This document shows positions 8,457 to 16,353 of a stretch of 19,201 nucleotides of DNA, piece by piece. The DNA comes from CAZRAL01 sp964598005 (GTDB lineage Bacteria > Pseudomonadota > Gammaproteobacteria > Burkholderiales > Usitatibacteraceae): NCBI GenBank assembly GCA_964598005.1, contig CAZRAL010000051.1:1-19201 (forward strand). Direction: 5' to 3'. The notes under the pieces are model-generated. The model saw only the letters and a program-made list of their open reading frames with translations. It ran no database searches and was not told where the DNA came from. Position numbers and translations under genes: made by a program. Position 1 is the stretch's first letter; each line of letters begins with the position of its first letter.

Positions 8457-8828
8457 GTGCGAAAAACTGGTGAATATTCGCGGCGTATCCAATCGCTCAT
8501 GGAAGCCGAGGGGCTGACTGCAAAAATCAGCTCGATTCATGTCAACGGCTGGTTTGGTAGCTACGATAAACTTTCCACGACGCAATTATTTTTGCGCGAA
8601 ATCTTCGGCATCGATTTGGCAGAGGAAAAAGCGCGTTTTGTATTTGTGGGTGATTCGCCAAACGATGCACCGATGTTTGGCTATTTTCCGTATTCAGTCG
8701 GGGTGGCCAACGTAAAAGATTGGCTGGATTTATTGCCCGTCAAACCCGTTTATGTCACGGAAGCGAGGTGTGGCGCGGGGTTTGTCGAGCTGGCGCGCTT
8801 GCTGATTAATAAGCCGGACACTTGTTAA
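8457..8828 (+). pseudogene. 5'-truncated HAD-IIB phosphatase remnant (mannosyl-3-phosphoglycerate phosphatase-like)
   Basis: Only the C-terminal portion of a HAD phosphatase remains, about 120 residues against some 250-280 for full proteins. Visible are EYSRRIQSLMEAEGL, IHVNGWFGSYDKL and the catalytic motif IV GDSPNDAPMF, then SVGVANV and a YVTEARCGAGF ending typical of the mannosyl-3-phosphoglycerate/sucrose phosphatase group. Motif I (the DxDxT nucleophile) and motif II are absent. The frame is closed upstream by TGA at 8448-8450, only 41 nt after the glpD stop, and an ATG at 8434 is in another frame. A GTG at 8457 could start it, but a protein without the nucleophile would be inactive. Its stop lies 5 nt from that of the convergent kinase gene. 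Confidence 0.8.
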
Positions 8829-8833
8829 ATTCG

Positions 8834-11161
8834 CTAATTTAGGGACCGCGCCTTCTCCGGCGCAAAAGTGCTGACCTGCGCAACCAGCGTATGTTTTTCG
8901 TAGGGTTTGTCGATGATGCCGCTGAATTCGCTTGGCGGTGCTTTGGCGGTATCGGTTGCCAGCAGGATGGGCAGGGTGGCGGCGTCCTTGCGGATGTACT
9001 GGCGTATTTGCTGTGGCAGCGGCTGGTCGGCATGAAATCCCGGGGTATTGGCATCGACGATGATGAGGTCGAAGATGTCCTGCGTCAGTGCATCGAAGGC
9101 TTCCTGCGCCGATTCAGCCAGCGTGACACGGAAATTTTTGCGCCGTAGCGCCTTGGTGGCGACCGGTGTTTGTTTGCGGTTGGCGTCGATCAGCAAGGTG
9201 TTGCCTGCGCTGCGTTCGCGTAGCGAGTGGCGGGTAATCAAGGTTTGCGTGGCGCTGGCGTCGTCCTCCAGGCCCATGACGGCGGCGATGGCTTCGTTCA
9301 GCTGTTGAGGGTCAACGGGTTGGCGCAAATAAGCACTGATGCCATTTTCGCGGCAGACCATGGCATCTCCCGGCCGACTGTTTGCGGTAAGCAGGATGAC
9401 GCTGGTTTGTGCCAGGCGCGGATGATGTTTGATGCGAAATGCCAGCAAAAATCCATCCTGGATCGGCAGGTTGCTCGAGGTGATGACCAGGGGGATCGCG
9501 GCTTCTTCCTGTTGCAGGCGTAGCAGTAATTGCAGCGCCATATTGGCGTTATCCGCTTCGCGCGGATGCATGCGCCAGCTGCGCGCGAGGGCGGACAAGG
9601 TTTCTCGCTGGGTGATGTCGTTGCTGACGACCAGTACCGGCATGCCGGTCAGTGTGACGAAGGCGGGCTTGGGCACGGCATCCGGTGTATTTTTCCATGG
9701 GAAAACGACCGTGAACTGGTAGGTGACTGATTCCTTGCGCTGACGAATGTCAAGATGCCCTCCCATCGAGTGGACAATCTGGCGCGCCATGGCGATCTGC
9801 ATGGTGGTTGCGGGGGCAGGGGTTGTGGATACGTCGTCGAGTCCGTGATGGTCGATGGTAAAGCTGAGATGAACCAGTTCGCCCGCCGTATATTCCGGGG
9901 CAATGGTGAGGGTGGTTTGTTGTGCGGCGGGGCCGGATTCCAGCAGATGGCGCAGCGCCAGCATGAGGCGCGGCCGGTCTCCGGTGAGATTGTTGGGGAC
10001 GTCCTGTTCCACGCGAAGGTGCAGTTGTATGCCCCGCGCTTCCGCATAGGCTGCCACGCGCTCCAGCATGAAGCCAACCGATTCCCGCAATTGGAATTCT
10101 GCGCAGTCGAGCGGGAGCGCATGGCCTTCCATTTGGGAAAAATCCAGTAAGCCGGCAATGGAGAAAAATGCCGAGCGGGCTGAGGTTTCGACGCGATGAA
10201 AATGGTCGATCAGCGCTGCGGGCAAATCGAACTGTTCGGCATGATGAACCGCGCTGCCTGCTTCTTCCACCGTGATGGCAAGGTCACGTGCAATCGATTC
10301 GATGGATTGTATTGCTGTCGTCGCTGTCGTTGCCGTTGTTGTTGCCGCGGCGCAAGGCGTGGTGGTGGCCTGCGGCGGTTGTACATTCGGTTGTACATTC
10401 GACTGCACATTCAATGGATTGTTGCCGGACATGCGGAAGATATGCAATCGCCCGGCCATGCCGGATTCGTTACCCGCGGGCAGGGTGAGGTGTAACAATG
10501 CCCGGCCGTCCTTGAGGGCGAAATTCGCAGGGGATGTCTTGTTGTCGCTTGGTGTGTTGTCGCCAGTTGTATTGTCGCTTATCGTGGTGGAGTAAGCAGG
10601 GGCAACATTTTTTTCCGTGGCATGCATGGCCATGTCAAACAGTTCTTTGCACGGCATGTCGATCAGGGACTGCGGCGCTGCCTTGATGCCGAACCAGTCA
10701 CAAAATACGGCATTGACCAGTTTTACCTCGCCCGCGGCATTTTCCATGACCAATGCATCAGACGTGTTTTCAAGCAGTTGCAGCAGGTAAACATTTTGCT
10801 CATTCACGACGGTGCGCAGCTCGTGTTCCGTTCGCAGGTCGCGTAGCCATCCTGAGGCAGCCGCCACCCCATCATTTTCAGGTACGGGAGACAACACGAT
10901 TTCGACCGGAACCGGTTCGCCTTTTGGCGGGGATAAGGTCAATTCAAGTGCAGCACGTTTTGTTTTGCCTTCCAGAACCCGCTGTAGCGATTTTTCAAAA
11001 CGTTTGCGGTCAGCCGCGGAGAAAACGCTGCTTAATACGCCCCCCTGTTTGAGGCCAGTCCATTTTTCCACCATCGGGGTGGAACGAATGAGCTGACCTG
11101 CTGAATCCAGCTGAAAAACGGGAATATCCAATCCATCCAGATGAAAATTTAGCTCGGGCAT
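8834..11161 (-). CDS. Degenerate hybrid sensor histidine kinase with two receiver domains
   Basis: A 775-residue multidomain signalling protein. I chose the ATG at 11161 (MPELNFHLDG), 14 nt after the pgi stop, over a start inside pgi. In order: PAS-like domain (about 5-115), second PAS-like domain (about 123-185), low-complexity Asn/Thr/Pro linker (190-285), HisKA-like helices (about 286-350, ending LLDFSQMEGHALPLD), HATPase-like fold (about 355-490), receiver 1 (507-632), receiver 2 (654-765). The usual SHE/RTP box aligns with SIARDLAI, Arg292 replacing His. The DxGxG and GLGL boxes are not recognisable. Receiver 1 has Ser562 for the phospho-Asp and Gln614 for the Lys. Receiver 2 keeps D659, D703, T736 and K752. 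There are no membrane helices, so it is cytoplasmic. Probably co-transcribed with pgi. A role as a non-catalytic scaffold or phosphate sink is inference. Confidence 0.85.
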   Translation of the reverse strand: MPELNFHLDGLDIPVFQLDSAGQLIRSTPMVEKWTGLKQGGVLSSVFSAADRKRFEKSLQRVLEGKTKRAALELTLSPPKGEPVPVEIVLSPVPENDGVAAASGWLRDLRTEHELRTVVNEQNVYLLQLLENTSDALVMENAAGEVKLVNAVFCDWFGIKAAPQSLIDMPCKELFDMAMHATEKNVAPAYSTTISDNTTGDNTPSDNKTSPANFALKDGRALLHLTLPAGNESGMAGRLHIFRMSGNNPLNVQSNVQPNVQPPQATTTPCAAATTTATTATTAIQSIESIARDLAITVEEAGSAVHHAEQFDLPAALIDHFHRVETSARSAFFSIAGLLDFSQMEGHALPLDCAEFQLRESVGFMLERVAAYAEARGIQLHLRVEQDVPNNLTGDRPRLMLALRHLLESGPAAQQTTLTIAPEYTAGELVHLSFTIDHHGLDDVSTTPAPATTMQIAMARQIVHSMGGHLDIRQRKESVTYQFTVVFPWKNTPDAVPKPAFVTLTGMPVLVVSNDITQRETLSALARSWRMHPREADNANMALQLLLRLQQEEAAIPLVITSSNLPIQDGFLLAFRIKHHPRLAQTSVILLTANSRPGDAMVCRENGISAYLRQPVDPQQLNEAIAAVMGLEDDASATQTLITRHSLRERSAGNTLLIDANRKQTPVATKALRRKNFRVTLAESAQEAFDALTQDIFDLIIVDANTPGFHADQPLPQQIRQYIRKDAATLPILLATDTAKAPPSEFSGIIDKPYEKHTLVAQVSTFAPEKARSLN
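10376..10411 (-). repeat. 12-bp tandem repeat in the kinase linker
   Basis: Three copies of a 12-bp unit (on the plus strand about TTGTACATTCGG), the last diverged, encode NVQS-NVQP-NVQP at residues 251-262. A second in-frame array at 10532-10576 has three 15-bp units encoding DNTTG-DNTPS-DNKTS (residues 196-210). Both keep the reading frame and lie in the linker before the HisKA-like helices. Confidence 0.7.
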
Positions 11162-11175
11162 AATCAGAGAGAGTA

Positions 11176-12759
11176 TTAGACTTGACGCAATTTTTCGACA
11201 ACAGCTTGCAAGTGTTGAGGAGGAGGAGTCGAACCGGAAACCACGGGCAACAGCGATTTGGCGATTTCCTTGCCCAGCTCCACGCCCCATTGGTCAAATG
11301 AGTTCACGTTCCATATCACGCCCTGCACAAATACCTTGTGCTCGTACAGCGCAATGAGTGCGCCCAGATGCACCGGATCGAGGCGCGGCAGAATCAGTAA
11401 TGTACTGGGGCGGCCGCCGGGGTAAACTTTATGTGTGGCGAGCAGGCGGCGCTGTGCATCATCGACAATTTTGTTTTGCAGTTCTGCGTAGGCGGTAGCG
11501 AAAGTTTTGCCTTGCCACAACGCATCGGCCTGAGCCAGTACATTGGCCAGTAATTTACTGTGATGTTCCGCGTGATTGCTCTCCGGCGCAGCCGGGACGA
11601 TGAAATCGACGGCGACCGAATCCGTGCCTTGATGCAATAGCTGGTGAAAAGAGTGTTGGCTGTTGGTTCCGGCATCGCCGAAAATAACCGGGCAGGTCGC
11701 ATAATCCACCACATTACCTTCGCGATCAACACGCTTGCCGTTGGATTCCATTTCCAGCTGCTGCAAGTAGCTGGGCAACGTTTTCAAGCGCTGCGCATAA
11801 GGCAGAATCGCCAGACTGCCAATGCCCAGGAAATTACGATTCCAGATCCCTGTCAAAGCAAGCAATACAGGAAGATTTTGCGCCAGCGGCGCGTGACGGA
11901 AGTGCTCATCCATCGCCTGCGCGCCATCAAGCAGATGGCGAAATGCCTCGAACCCCAAGCCCAGGGCGATGGGCAGGCCGATGGCGGACCACAGCGAGAA
12001 TCGTCCGCCCACCCAGTCGCGGAATTCAAAAATCCGCTCGGGCTTGTAACCCTGACGCTGCGCCTCGCCCGGATTAGCCGTGACAGCTACAAAGTGCAGG
12101 GCTGCTGCATCGGGCAATTCCCCCAGCCAGCGTTGTGCGCTGCGGGCATTGGTGAGCGTTTCGTCGGTGGTGAAGGTTTTGGAAGCAATTACGAACAAGG
12201 TCGTGGCCGGGTTAAGTGCGCCCAGCACATCGGCCAGATGCGCGCCATCGACATTCGAAACGAAGTGGACGCGTGGCCCGCTGGCGTAGCGCCGCAAGGC
12301 TTGATACGCCATTTCGGGGCCGAGCGAAGAACCACCGATGCCGATATTGACGATATCGGTAAACAGCTGCCCGGTTGCGCCGCGAAGGGTTCCATTGCGC
12401 ACGGCAGCGCTAAAAGCACGTACCCGCTTCAGCTGCAAACGGATTGTTGGCATGATGTCGGTACCGGCAGCCAACAGAGGTTGGTTGGGCGGTGCACGCA
12501 GTGCGGTATGCAAAACAGGGCGATCTTCGGTATGGTTGAGATGTATCCCTGTAAACAGCTCTTCACGGCGGGTTTCGATCTCCATGGCCATAGCCAGTTT
12601 TTCCAGCGCGCGGCATACATCGACATCGAGATGCTGGCGGGAAAAGTCGGCGTCAATACCGGCCGCGTGGATGAGGCCTTGTAACGGATTTGGCTGACGC
12701 GGCATGCTGACCAGCGCAGCCAATGCCTGCCATTCAGGAGTATTGGTAAGACGGGACAC
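11176..12759 (-). CDS. pgi: Glucose-6-phosphate isomerase
   Basis: Interconverts glucose-6-phosphate and fructose-6-phosphate in the cytoplasm, linking glycolysis/gluconeogenesis with the pentose phosphate and Entner-Doudoroff routes. It has 527 residues, slightly under the 549 of the E. coli enzyme. The family motifs are complete: NIGIGGSSLGPEMAYQAL, VGGRFSLWSAIGLP, GDAGTNSQHSFHQLLHQGT with the catalytic Glu/His region, and the C-terminal VIWNVNSFDQWGVELGK whose K497 is the conserved active-site lysine. The start is GTG at 12759 (MSRLTNTPEW). No strong ribosome site precedes it, and the ATG at 12794 is in another frame. The sensor gene follows 14 nt downstream on the same strand. Confidence 0.97.
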   Translation of the reverse strand: MSRLTNTPEWQALAALVSMPRQPNPLQGLIHAAGIDADFSRQHLDVDVCRALEKLAMAMEIETRREELFTGIHLNHTEDRPVLHTALRAPPNQPLLAAGTDIMPTIRLQLKRVRAFSAAVRNGTLRGATGQLFTDIVNIGIGGSSLGPEMAYQALRRYASGPRVHFVSNVDGAHLADVLGALNPATTLFVIASKTFTTDETLTNARSAQRWLGELPDAAALHFVAVTANPGEAQRQGYKPERIFEFRDWVGGRFSLWSAIGLPIALGLGFEAFRHLLDGAQAMDEHFRHAPLAQNLPVLLALTGIWNRNFLGIGSLAILPYAQRLKTLPSYLQQLEMESNGKRVDREGNVVDYATCPVIFGDAGTNSQHSFHQLLHQGTDSVAVDFIVPAAPESNHAEHHSKLLANVLAQADALWQGKTFATAYAELQNKIVDDAQRRLLATHKVYPGGRPSTLLILPRLDPVHLGALIALYEHKVFVQGVIWNVNSFDQWGVELGKEIAKSLLPVVSGSTPPPQHLQAVVEKLRQV

Positions 12760-12797
12760 GGAATCGCTTTTTTTGTAAGGATGGAATTTTGCATTAC

Positions 12798-12803
12798 ATT
12801 ATA
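12798..12803 (-). promoter_or_regulatory. Probable pgi promoter -10 box
   Basis: On the minus strand a perfect TATAAT lies about 39 nt upstream of the pgi GTG, with a weak TTAAAA at an 18-bp spacing as a possible -35. It sits in the 107-bp gap between the divergent pgi and dgkA genes. I found no comparably good box for dgkA. Confidence 0.4.
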
Positions 12804-12866
12804 GCTGTGCGATGCAACGCTTTTTAACGTAATTTATGCTTAACATTCGTTAATAAAAGGCCGTCA

Positions 12867-13295
12867 ATGAAGAACCCTCATAAAAGTAAAAATGGCCTGA
12901 GCCGCATCGGGCGCGCGCTGGGTTACTCCATGCAGGGCCTGGCGACTGCGGTAAAACAAGAAGCAGCTTTTCGGCAAGAATTGATGTTATGCGTTGTTCT
13001 GTTGCCAATGGCCATTTTTTTACCGCTCACTGTGGTTGAACGTGTACTGCTGATTGGCGTTTTGCTGGCTGTGCTGGTGGTGGAGCTGCTTAATTCGGCG
13101 CTGGAAACTGTAGTGGATCGTATCAGTCTCGACAATCATGAGCTTTCCAAACGGGCGAAGGATTTGGGCAGTGCAGCCGTGTTTCTGGCCTTGGTTGCCG
13201 CTGCGGTGACATGGGGTGTGATTGCGCTGCCTGTTTTATACAGAATTTTAAATGGATTTTTGCTTGAGTTTATCTTGCGCAATGGCACGCCTTAA
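12867..13295 (+). CDS. dgkA: Diacylglycerol kinase
   Basis: Small inner-membrane kinase that phosphorylates diacylglycerol to phosphatidic acid, recycling lipid released during periplasmic glucan or lipopolysaccharide modification. The family signature is intact: E73-L-L-N76-S-A-L-E80-x-x-V-D84. Three hydrophobic helices (about 40-57, 58-78, 101-120) fit the fold. At 142 residues it is about 20 longer than the E. coli protein. The extra C-terminal tail (PVLYRILNGFLLEFILRNGTP) overlaps the first copy of a 78-bp-spaced direct repeat, so the tail may result from a local duplication. The ATG at 12867 has a weak AAAGG about 7 nt upstream. Divergent from pgi. Confidence 0.93.
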   Translation: MKNPHKSKNGLSRIGRALGYSMQGLATAVKQEAAFRQELMLCVVLLPMAIFLPLTVVERVLLIGVLLAVLVVELLNSALETVVDRISLDNHELSKRAKDLGSAAVFLALVAAAVTWGVIALPVLYRILNGFLLEFILRNGTP

Positions 13296-13332
13296 GTAAT
13301 TGCACTGCCTGTTTTAGTCAGAGTTTTAATGT
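13221..13332 (+). repeat. Imperfect direct repeat at the 3' end of dgkA
   Basis: The stretch from 13221 (ATTGCGCTGCCTGTTTTA) recurs from 13299 (ATTGCACTGCCTGTTTTA). Similarity continues through CAGAATTTTAAAT against CAGAGTTTTAAT, for roughly 33 bases. The offset is exactly 78 bp (26 codons). The first copy is inside dgkA and the second lies just after its stop. Confidence 0.7.
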
Positions 13333-13408
13333 GAATAGCCAGCACGATATAAATTGACTGTTCAGTCTTGGTGGTGATCATATTGACCAAATTTGAAAAC
13401 ATGAAGGT

Positions 13409-13451
13409 CGTCATTCCGAACGCAGCGTAGCGCAGTTGAGGAATCTGCTGT
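13409..13451. repeat. Possible dispersed repeat (CGTCATTCCGAACGCAGCG ... GAGGAATCTGCTG)
   Basis: Resembles the CGTCATTCCGAACG...GAGGAATCT repeats scattered between genes in many draft and complete bacterial genomes. Only one copy is in this window, so the call rests on memory of that pattern. It lies in the 237-bp gap between dgkA and the next gene. Confidence 0.35.
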
Positions 13452-13518
13452 TCTCCATATTTTTCCCTTTGGAAAAGGGGAAGGATTAAAGTGGAATGGT
13501 TCAGGATAATAAATACGC

Positions 13519-13523
13519 AGGAG
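13519..13523 (+). promoter_or_regulatory. Ribosome binding site that fixes the next start
   Basis: AGGAG lies 9 nt before the ATG at 13533. The upstream alternative ATG at 13491 has no such site. This supports the shorter protein MKIYTYWATG. Confidence 0.65.
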
Positions 13524-13532
13524 TACAAAGCC

Positions 13533-14336
13533 ATGAAAATCTATACCTATTGGGCAACAGGAAAGGCCCGCGTTAGCGTGGGAAATGAAGAAAAAGAAAT
13601 TAAATGCTACGGCGGATCCAATCTTTCCGAGGACGATGCCCTGATAAAAGCAGAAGAAAAAATCGAAAAAATAAAAAACAGAATCGCCGGCCACCCCCAT
13701 GTTTTTGATGATTATCAAGTTGAAATTCGGGAAGAAATCGTCCGCAAAATTAATGAAAATGCCGCCATTACAAGAAATCGATATGGTGCACAAATTCTGA
13801 ATATAGAAGACCAGATGATTCTGGATATTGACAGGCCCCGGTTTTCATTTTGGGATTGGTTCAAAAAACAAACCAGCGCCAAAAGCAAGGCAAAGATTAT
13901 CGACATGGTGCGCACATTGTCGAAAAAACCAATTTATCAGGGCTGTACATTCAGAATTTACGAAACCCATAAAGGCATCCGCGTGATCGTGCCGGGAAAA
14001 AAATTTGATCCCAAATCTGCCGCGGTGAGTGACATGATGAAAGAATTCAACTGCGACGCGTTGTATGCCCTACTTTGTAAAAAACAGGATTGCTTCCGCG
14101 CGCGCCTGACCCCTAAGGCCAGCCGCATGAAGCTACGCGGGCATAAGGTCACATTTCCTCGCAATAGCGAAGAAGAAGAGAAATTTCGCAACTGGTTACG
14201 GGAATACGAAACAACCAGCCAGAATTTCAGTGTGTGCAAATTCATCGAACAAATAGGGCCTGATTGTTTGATGACCGAAGCCGTGCAATTACATGATGAA
14301 ATTACCGGGGCTCACCACAATCAAAAACTGGCGTAA
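13533..14336 (+). CDS. Conserved protein of unknown function
   Basis: A soluble 267-residue protein without signal peptide or membrane helix. I recognise the pattern of a widespread uncharacterised family, but know no function. The conserved-looking blocks are TRNRYGAQILN (80-90), MILDIDRP (95-102), FRIYETHKGIRVIVPG (140-155), DALYALLCKKQDCFRARLTPK (175-195) and FRNWLREYE (218-226). A charged helical stretch (33-51) precedes them. The two acidic residues in D98-x-D100, next to hydrophobic residues, could bind metal, which is speculation. The start is set by AGGAG 9 nt upstream. The stop is 7 nt before the urocanase ATG, so the two are probably co-transcribed. Base composition is AT-richer than that of hutU or the nuo block. 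Confidence 0.8.
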   Translation: MKIYTYWATGKARVSVGNEEKEIKCYGGSNLSEDDALIKAEEKIEKIKNRIAGHPHVFDDYQVEIREEIVRKINENAAITRNRYGAQILNIEDQMILDIDRPRFSFWDWFKKQTSAKSKAKIIDMVRTLSKKPIYQGCTFRIYETHKGIRVIVPGKKFDPKSAAVSDMMKEFNCDALYALLCKKQDCFRARLTPKASRMKLRGHKVTFPRNSEEEEKFRNWLREYETTSQNFSVCKFIEQIGPDCLMTEAVQLHDEITGAHHNQKLA

Positions 14337-14343
14337 ACACACC

Positions 14344-16086
14344 ATGAACAACTCTTCTCACACTATCGATACTGATCTCCGCCACGATGCCACGCGCGTC
14401 ATCCGCGCGCCACGCGGGGACAAGCTCACTTGCAAAAACTGGCAGATCGAAGCGGCCTATCGCATGATCCAGAATAATCTCGATCCCGAGGTGGCGGAAC
14501 GCCCGCAGGACTTGGTGGTGTATGGCGGCATTGGGCGCGCCGCGCGCGATTGGCGCTGCTTCGATGCCATTCTCGATACCCTGAAAAAATTAATGCCCGA
14601 TGAGACGTTGCTGATCCAGTCCGGCAAACCGGTGGGCGTGTTTCGTACGCACGAGGATGCACCGCGCGTACTGCTCGCCAATTCCAACCTGGTGCCACAC
14701 TGGGCCACCTGGCAACATTTTCATGAGCTCGATCGCAAGGGACTGATGATGTATGGCCAGATGACGGCGGGCTCATGGATTTACATTGGCTCGCAGGGCA
14801 TCGTGCAAGGCACGTACGAAACATTTACTGAAGTAGGGCGGCAGCATTTTGCCAAGGGCGCTGCAAATGCCGCTCATCCGCTGCAGGGGAAATGGATACT
14901 CACGGCAGGCCTGGGGGGCATGGGCGGGGCGCAGCCGCTGGCCGCCACCATGGCCGGGGCCTCTATGCTGGCGGTGGAGTGCNNNNNNNNNNACGAATCG
15001 CGTATCGATTTTCGCTTGCGCACCCGCTATCTGGATGCCAAAGCAAATAATCTGGATCAAGCGCTGGACATTATTGCCACTGCGCATCGCAAAGGTGAGG
15101 CGGTTTCGGTGGGGCTGTTGGGTAACGCGGCAGAAATTTTCCCCGAGATCGTGGAACGCATAAAAGCGGGCGACAGCAAAGTCAGACCGGATGTGGTGAC
15201 CGATCAAACCTCGGCGCACGACCCGCTCAACGGCTATCTGCCGCGCGGCTGGACGCTGGCGCAGGCAGCAGCGATGCGTGTTTCCGCCCCGAATGCTGTG
15301 GTGAAAGCCGCCAAACAATCGATGGCGATTCAGGTGCAGGCCATGCTGGCCTTGCACGCGATGGGCATTCCCACGCTGGACTATGGCAACAATATTCGGC
15401 AAATGGCCATAGAGGAGGGCGTAACCAATGCCTTCGACTTCCCCGGTTTTGTACCGGCCTATATTCGCCCACTGTTTTGCCGTGGAATCGGGCCATTCCG
15501 CTGGGTAGCGTTATCGGGCGACCCCGAGGACATTTATAAAACCGACGCTAAAGTAAAAGAACTCATTCCCGACGATAAACACCTGCATAACTGGCTGGAT
15601 ATGGCGCAAAAACGCATCGCCTTTCAGGGCTTGCCCGCGCGCATTTGCTGGGTGGGATTGGGGCAACGACATCGGCTGGGGTTGGCATTTAATGAAATGG
15701 TAAAAAAAGGGGAGTTGAAAGCGCCGGTTGTCATTGGCCGCGACCATCTCGACTCAGGCTCGGTGGCCTCGCCCAATCGTGAGACGGAAAGCATGAAAGA
15801 TGGCTCGGATGCCGTCTCCGACTGGCCGCTACTGAATGCGCTGCTGAATACCGCCAGCGGCGCCACTTGGGTCTCGTTGCATCATGGTGGCGGGGTGGGG
15901 ATGGGATTTTCGCAGCATGCCGGTGTGGTGATCGTTTGCGATGGCACCGAGGCAGCCAGCAAGCGGATCGAACGCGTGTTGTGGAACGATCCGGCTACCG
16001 GGGTGATGCGCCATGCCGATGCGGGCTATGAATTAGCGCAGCAATGTGCGAAGGAGCAAGGACTAAATTTGCCGATGAGCCGTTAA
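14344..16086 (+). CDS. hutU: Urocanate hydratase (urocanase)
   Basis: Second enzyme of histidine degradation: adds water to urocanate to give 4-imidazolone-5-propionate, using tightly bound NAD+, in the cytoplasm. The NAD-binding block GLGGMGGAQP is at residues 189-198. SRIDFRLRTRYLD and TDQTSAHDPLNGYLP follow. The urocanase signature FQGLPARICWVGLGQ contains the active-site cysteine, and LHHGGGVGMGFSQHAG is near the end. Its length of about 577 residues compares with 557 in Pseudomonas, with a slightly longer loop at VERIKAGDSKVRPD. The start is at 14344, since the upstream in-frame ATG lies inside the preceding gene. Ten Ns interrupt codon 214 onwards, but the frame is intact on both sides. 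No hutH, hutI or hutC is nearby. Confidence 0.95.
   Translation: MNNSSHTIDTDLRHDATRVIRAPRGDKLTCKNWQIEAAYRMIQNNLDPEVAERPQDLVVYGGIGRAARDWRCFDAILDTLKKLMPDETLLIQSGKPVGVFRTHEDAPRVLLANSNLVPHWATWQHFHELDRKGLMMYGQMTAGSWIYIGSQGIVQGTYETFTEVGRQHFAKGAANAAHPLQGKWILTAGLGGMGGAQPLAATMAGASMLAVECXXXXESRIDFRLRTRYLDAKANNLDQALDIIATAHRKGEAVSVGLLGNAAEIFPEIVERIKAGDSKVRPDVVTDQTSAHDPLNGYLPRGWTLAQAAAMRVSAPNAVVKAAKQSMAIQVQAMLALHAMGIPTLDYGNNIRQMAIEEGVTNAFDFPGFVPAYIRPLFCRGIGPFRWVALSGDPEDIYKTDAKVKELIPDDKHLHNWLDMAQKRIAFQGLPARICWVGLGQRHRLGLAFNEMVKKGELKAPVVIGRDHLDSGSVASPNRETESMKDGSDAVSDWPLLNALLNTASGATWVSLHHGGGVGMGFSQHAGVVIVCDGTEAASKRIERVLWNDPATGVMRHADAGYELAQQCAKEQGLNLPMSR
14983..14992. other. Assembly gap (10 Ns) inside hutU
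   Basis: The Ns follow VEC at residue 213 and precede ESRIDFRLRTRY. Known urocanases have two residues between this Cys and SRIDFR, whereas the placeholder gives five. The real missing sequence is therefore probably about 1 nt, and the frame is kept because 10 and 1 are equal modulo 3. Confidence 0.9.
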
Positions 16087-16154
16087 TAACCCTGCTGCTA
16101 AAAATCATATAGATCGCCTATTCATGCGGCTTCACGAGCATTTTTATGCGGAAA

Positions 16155-16175
16155 GGCGCGCCAGTGCTTGAGTTT
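16155..16175 (+). repeat. Dispersed 21-bp repeat, copy 3
   Basis: Reads GGCGCGCCAGTGCTTGAGTT plus T, three mismatches from the copy at 219-239, and both continue with a T-rich tail. It lies in the 267-bp gap after hutU, which otherwise shows no gene, no clear terminator and no recognisable promoter. Confidence 0.5.
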
Positions 16176-16353
16176 ATGTTTCACGAATCGGTGTGTGTTT
16201 CTATTATGGTTACTCTCTGACTTGGGGAATTGAATATCAACACAAGAAATAACTAAATTAAAAGTGGGGATATCGGTTTCGATAGATAAATTTTCTGACA
16301 AATGGCCCCACGCTACCCGGGGCAACTCAATAACCAGAAGTGGATGTCCATCA

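Noticed and set aside
11162..11290. The longer kinase frame starting at 11290
   Set aside because: It would overlap the pgi 3' end by over 100 bases, the added residues look like pgi shadow, and the PAS-like domain starts cleanly at MPELNF.
11644..12684. A 346-codon plus-strand frame antisense to pgi
   Set aside because: A shadow of the highly conserved pgi gene. The translation is basic and Gln/Arg-rich and shows no family motifs.
13464..13486. A terminator hairpin (CCCTTT-GGA-AAAGGG) after dgkA
   Set aside because: Short stem without a following T run on the plus strand. On the minus strand it would be followed by A-rich sequence.
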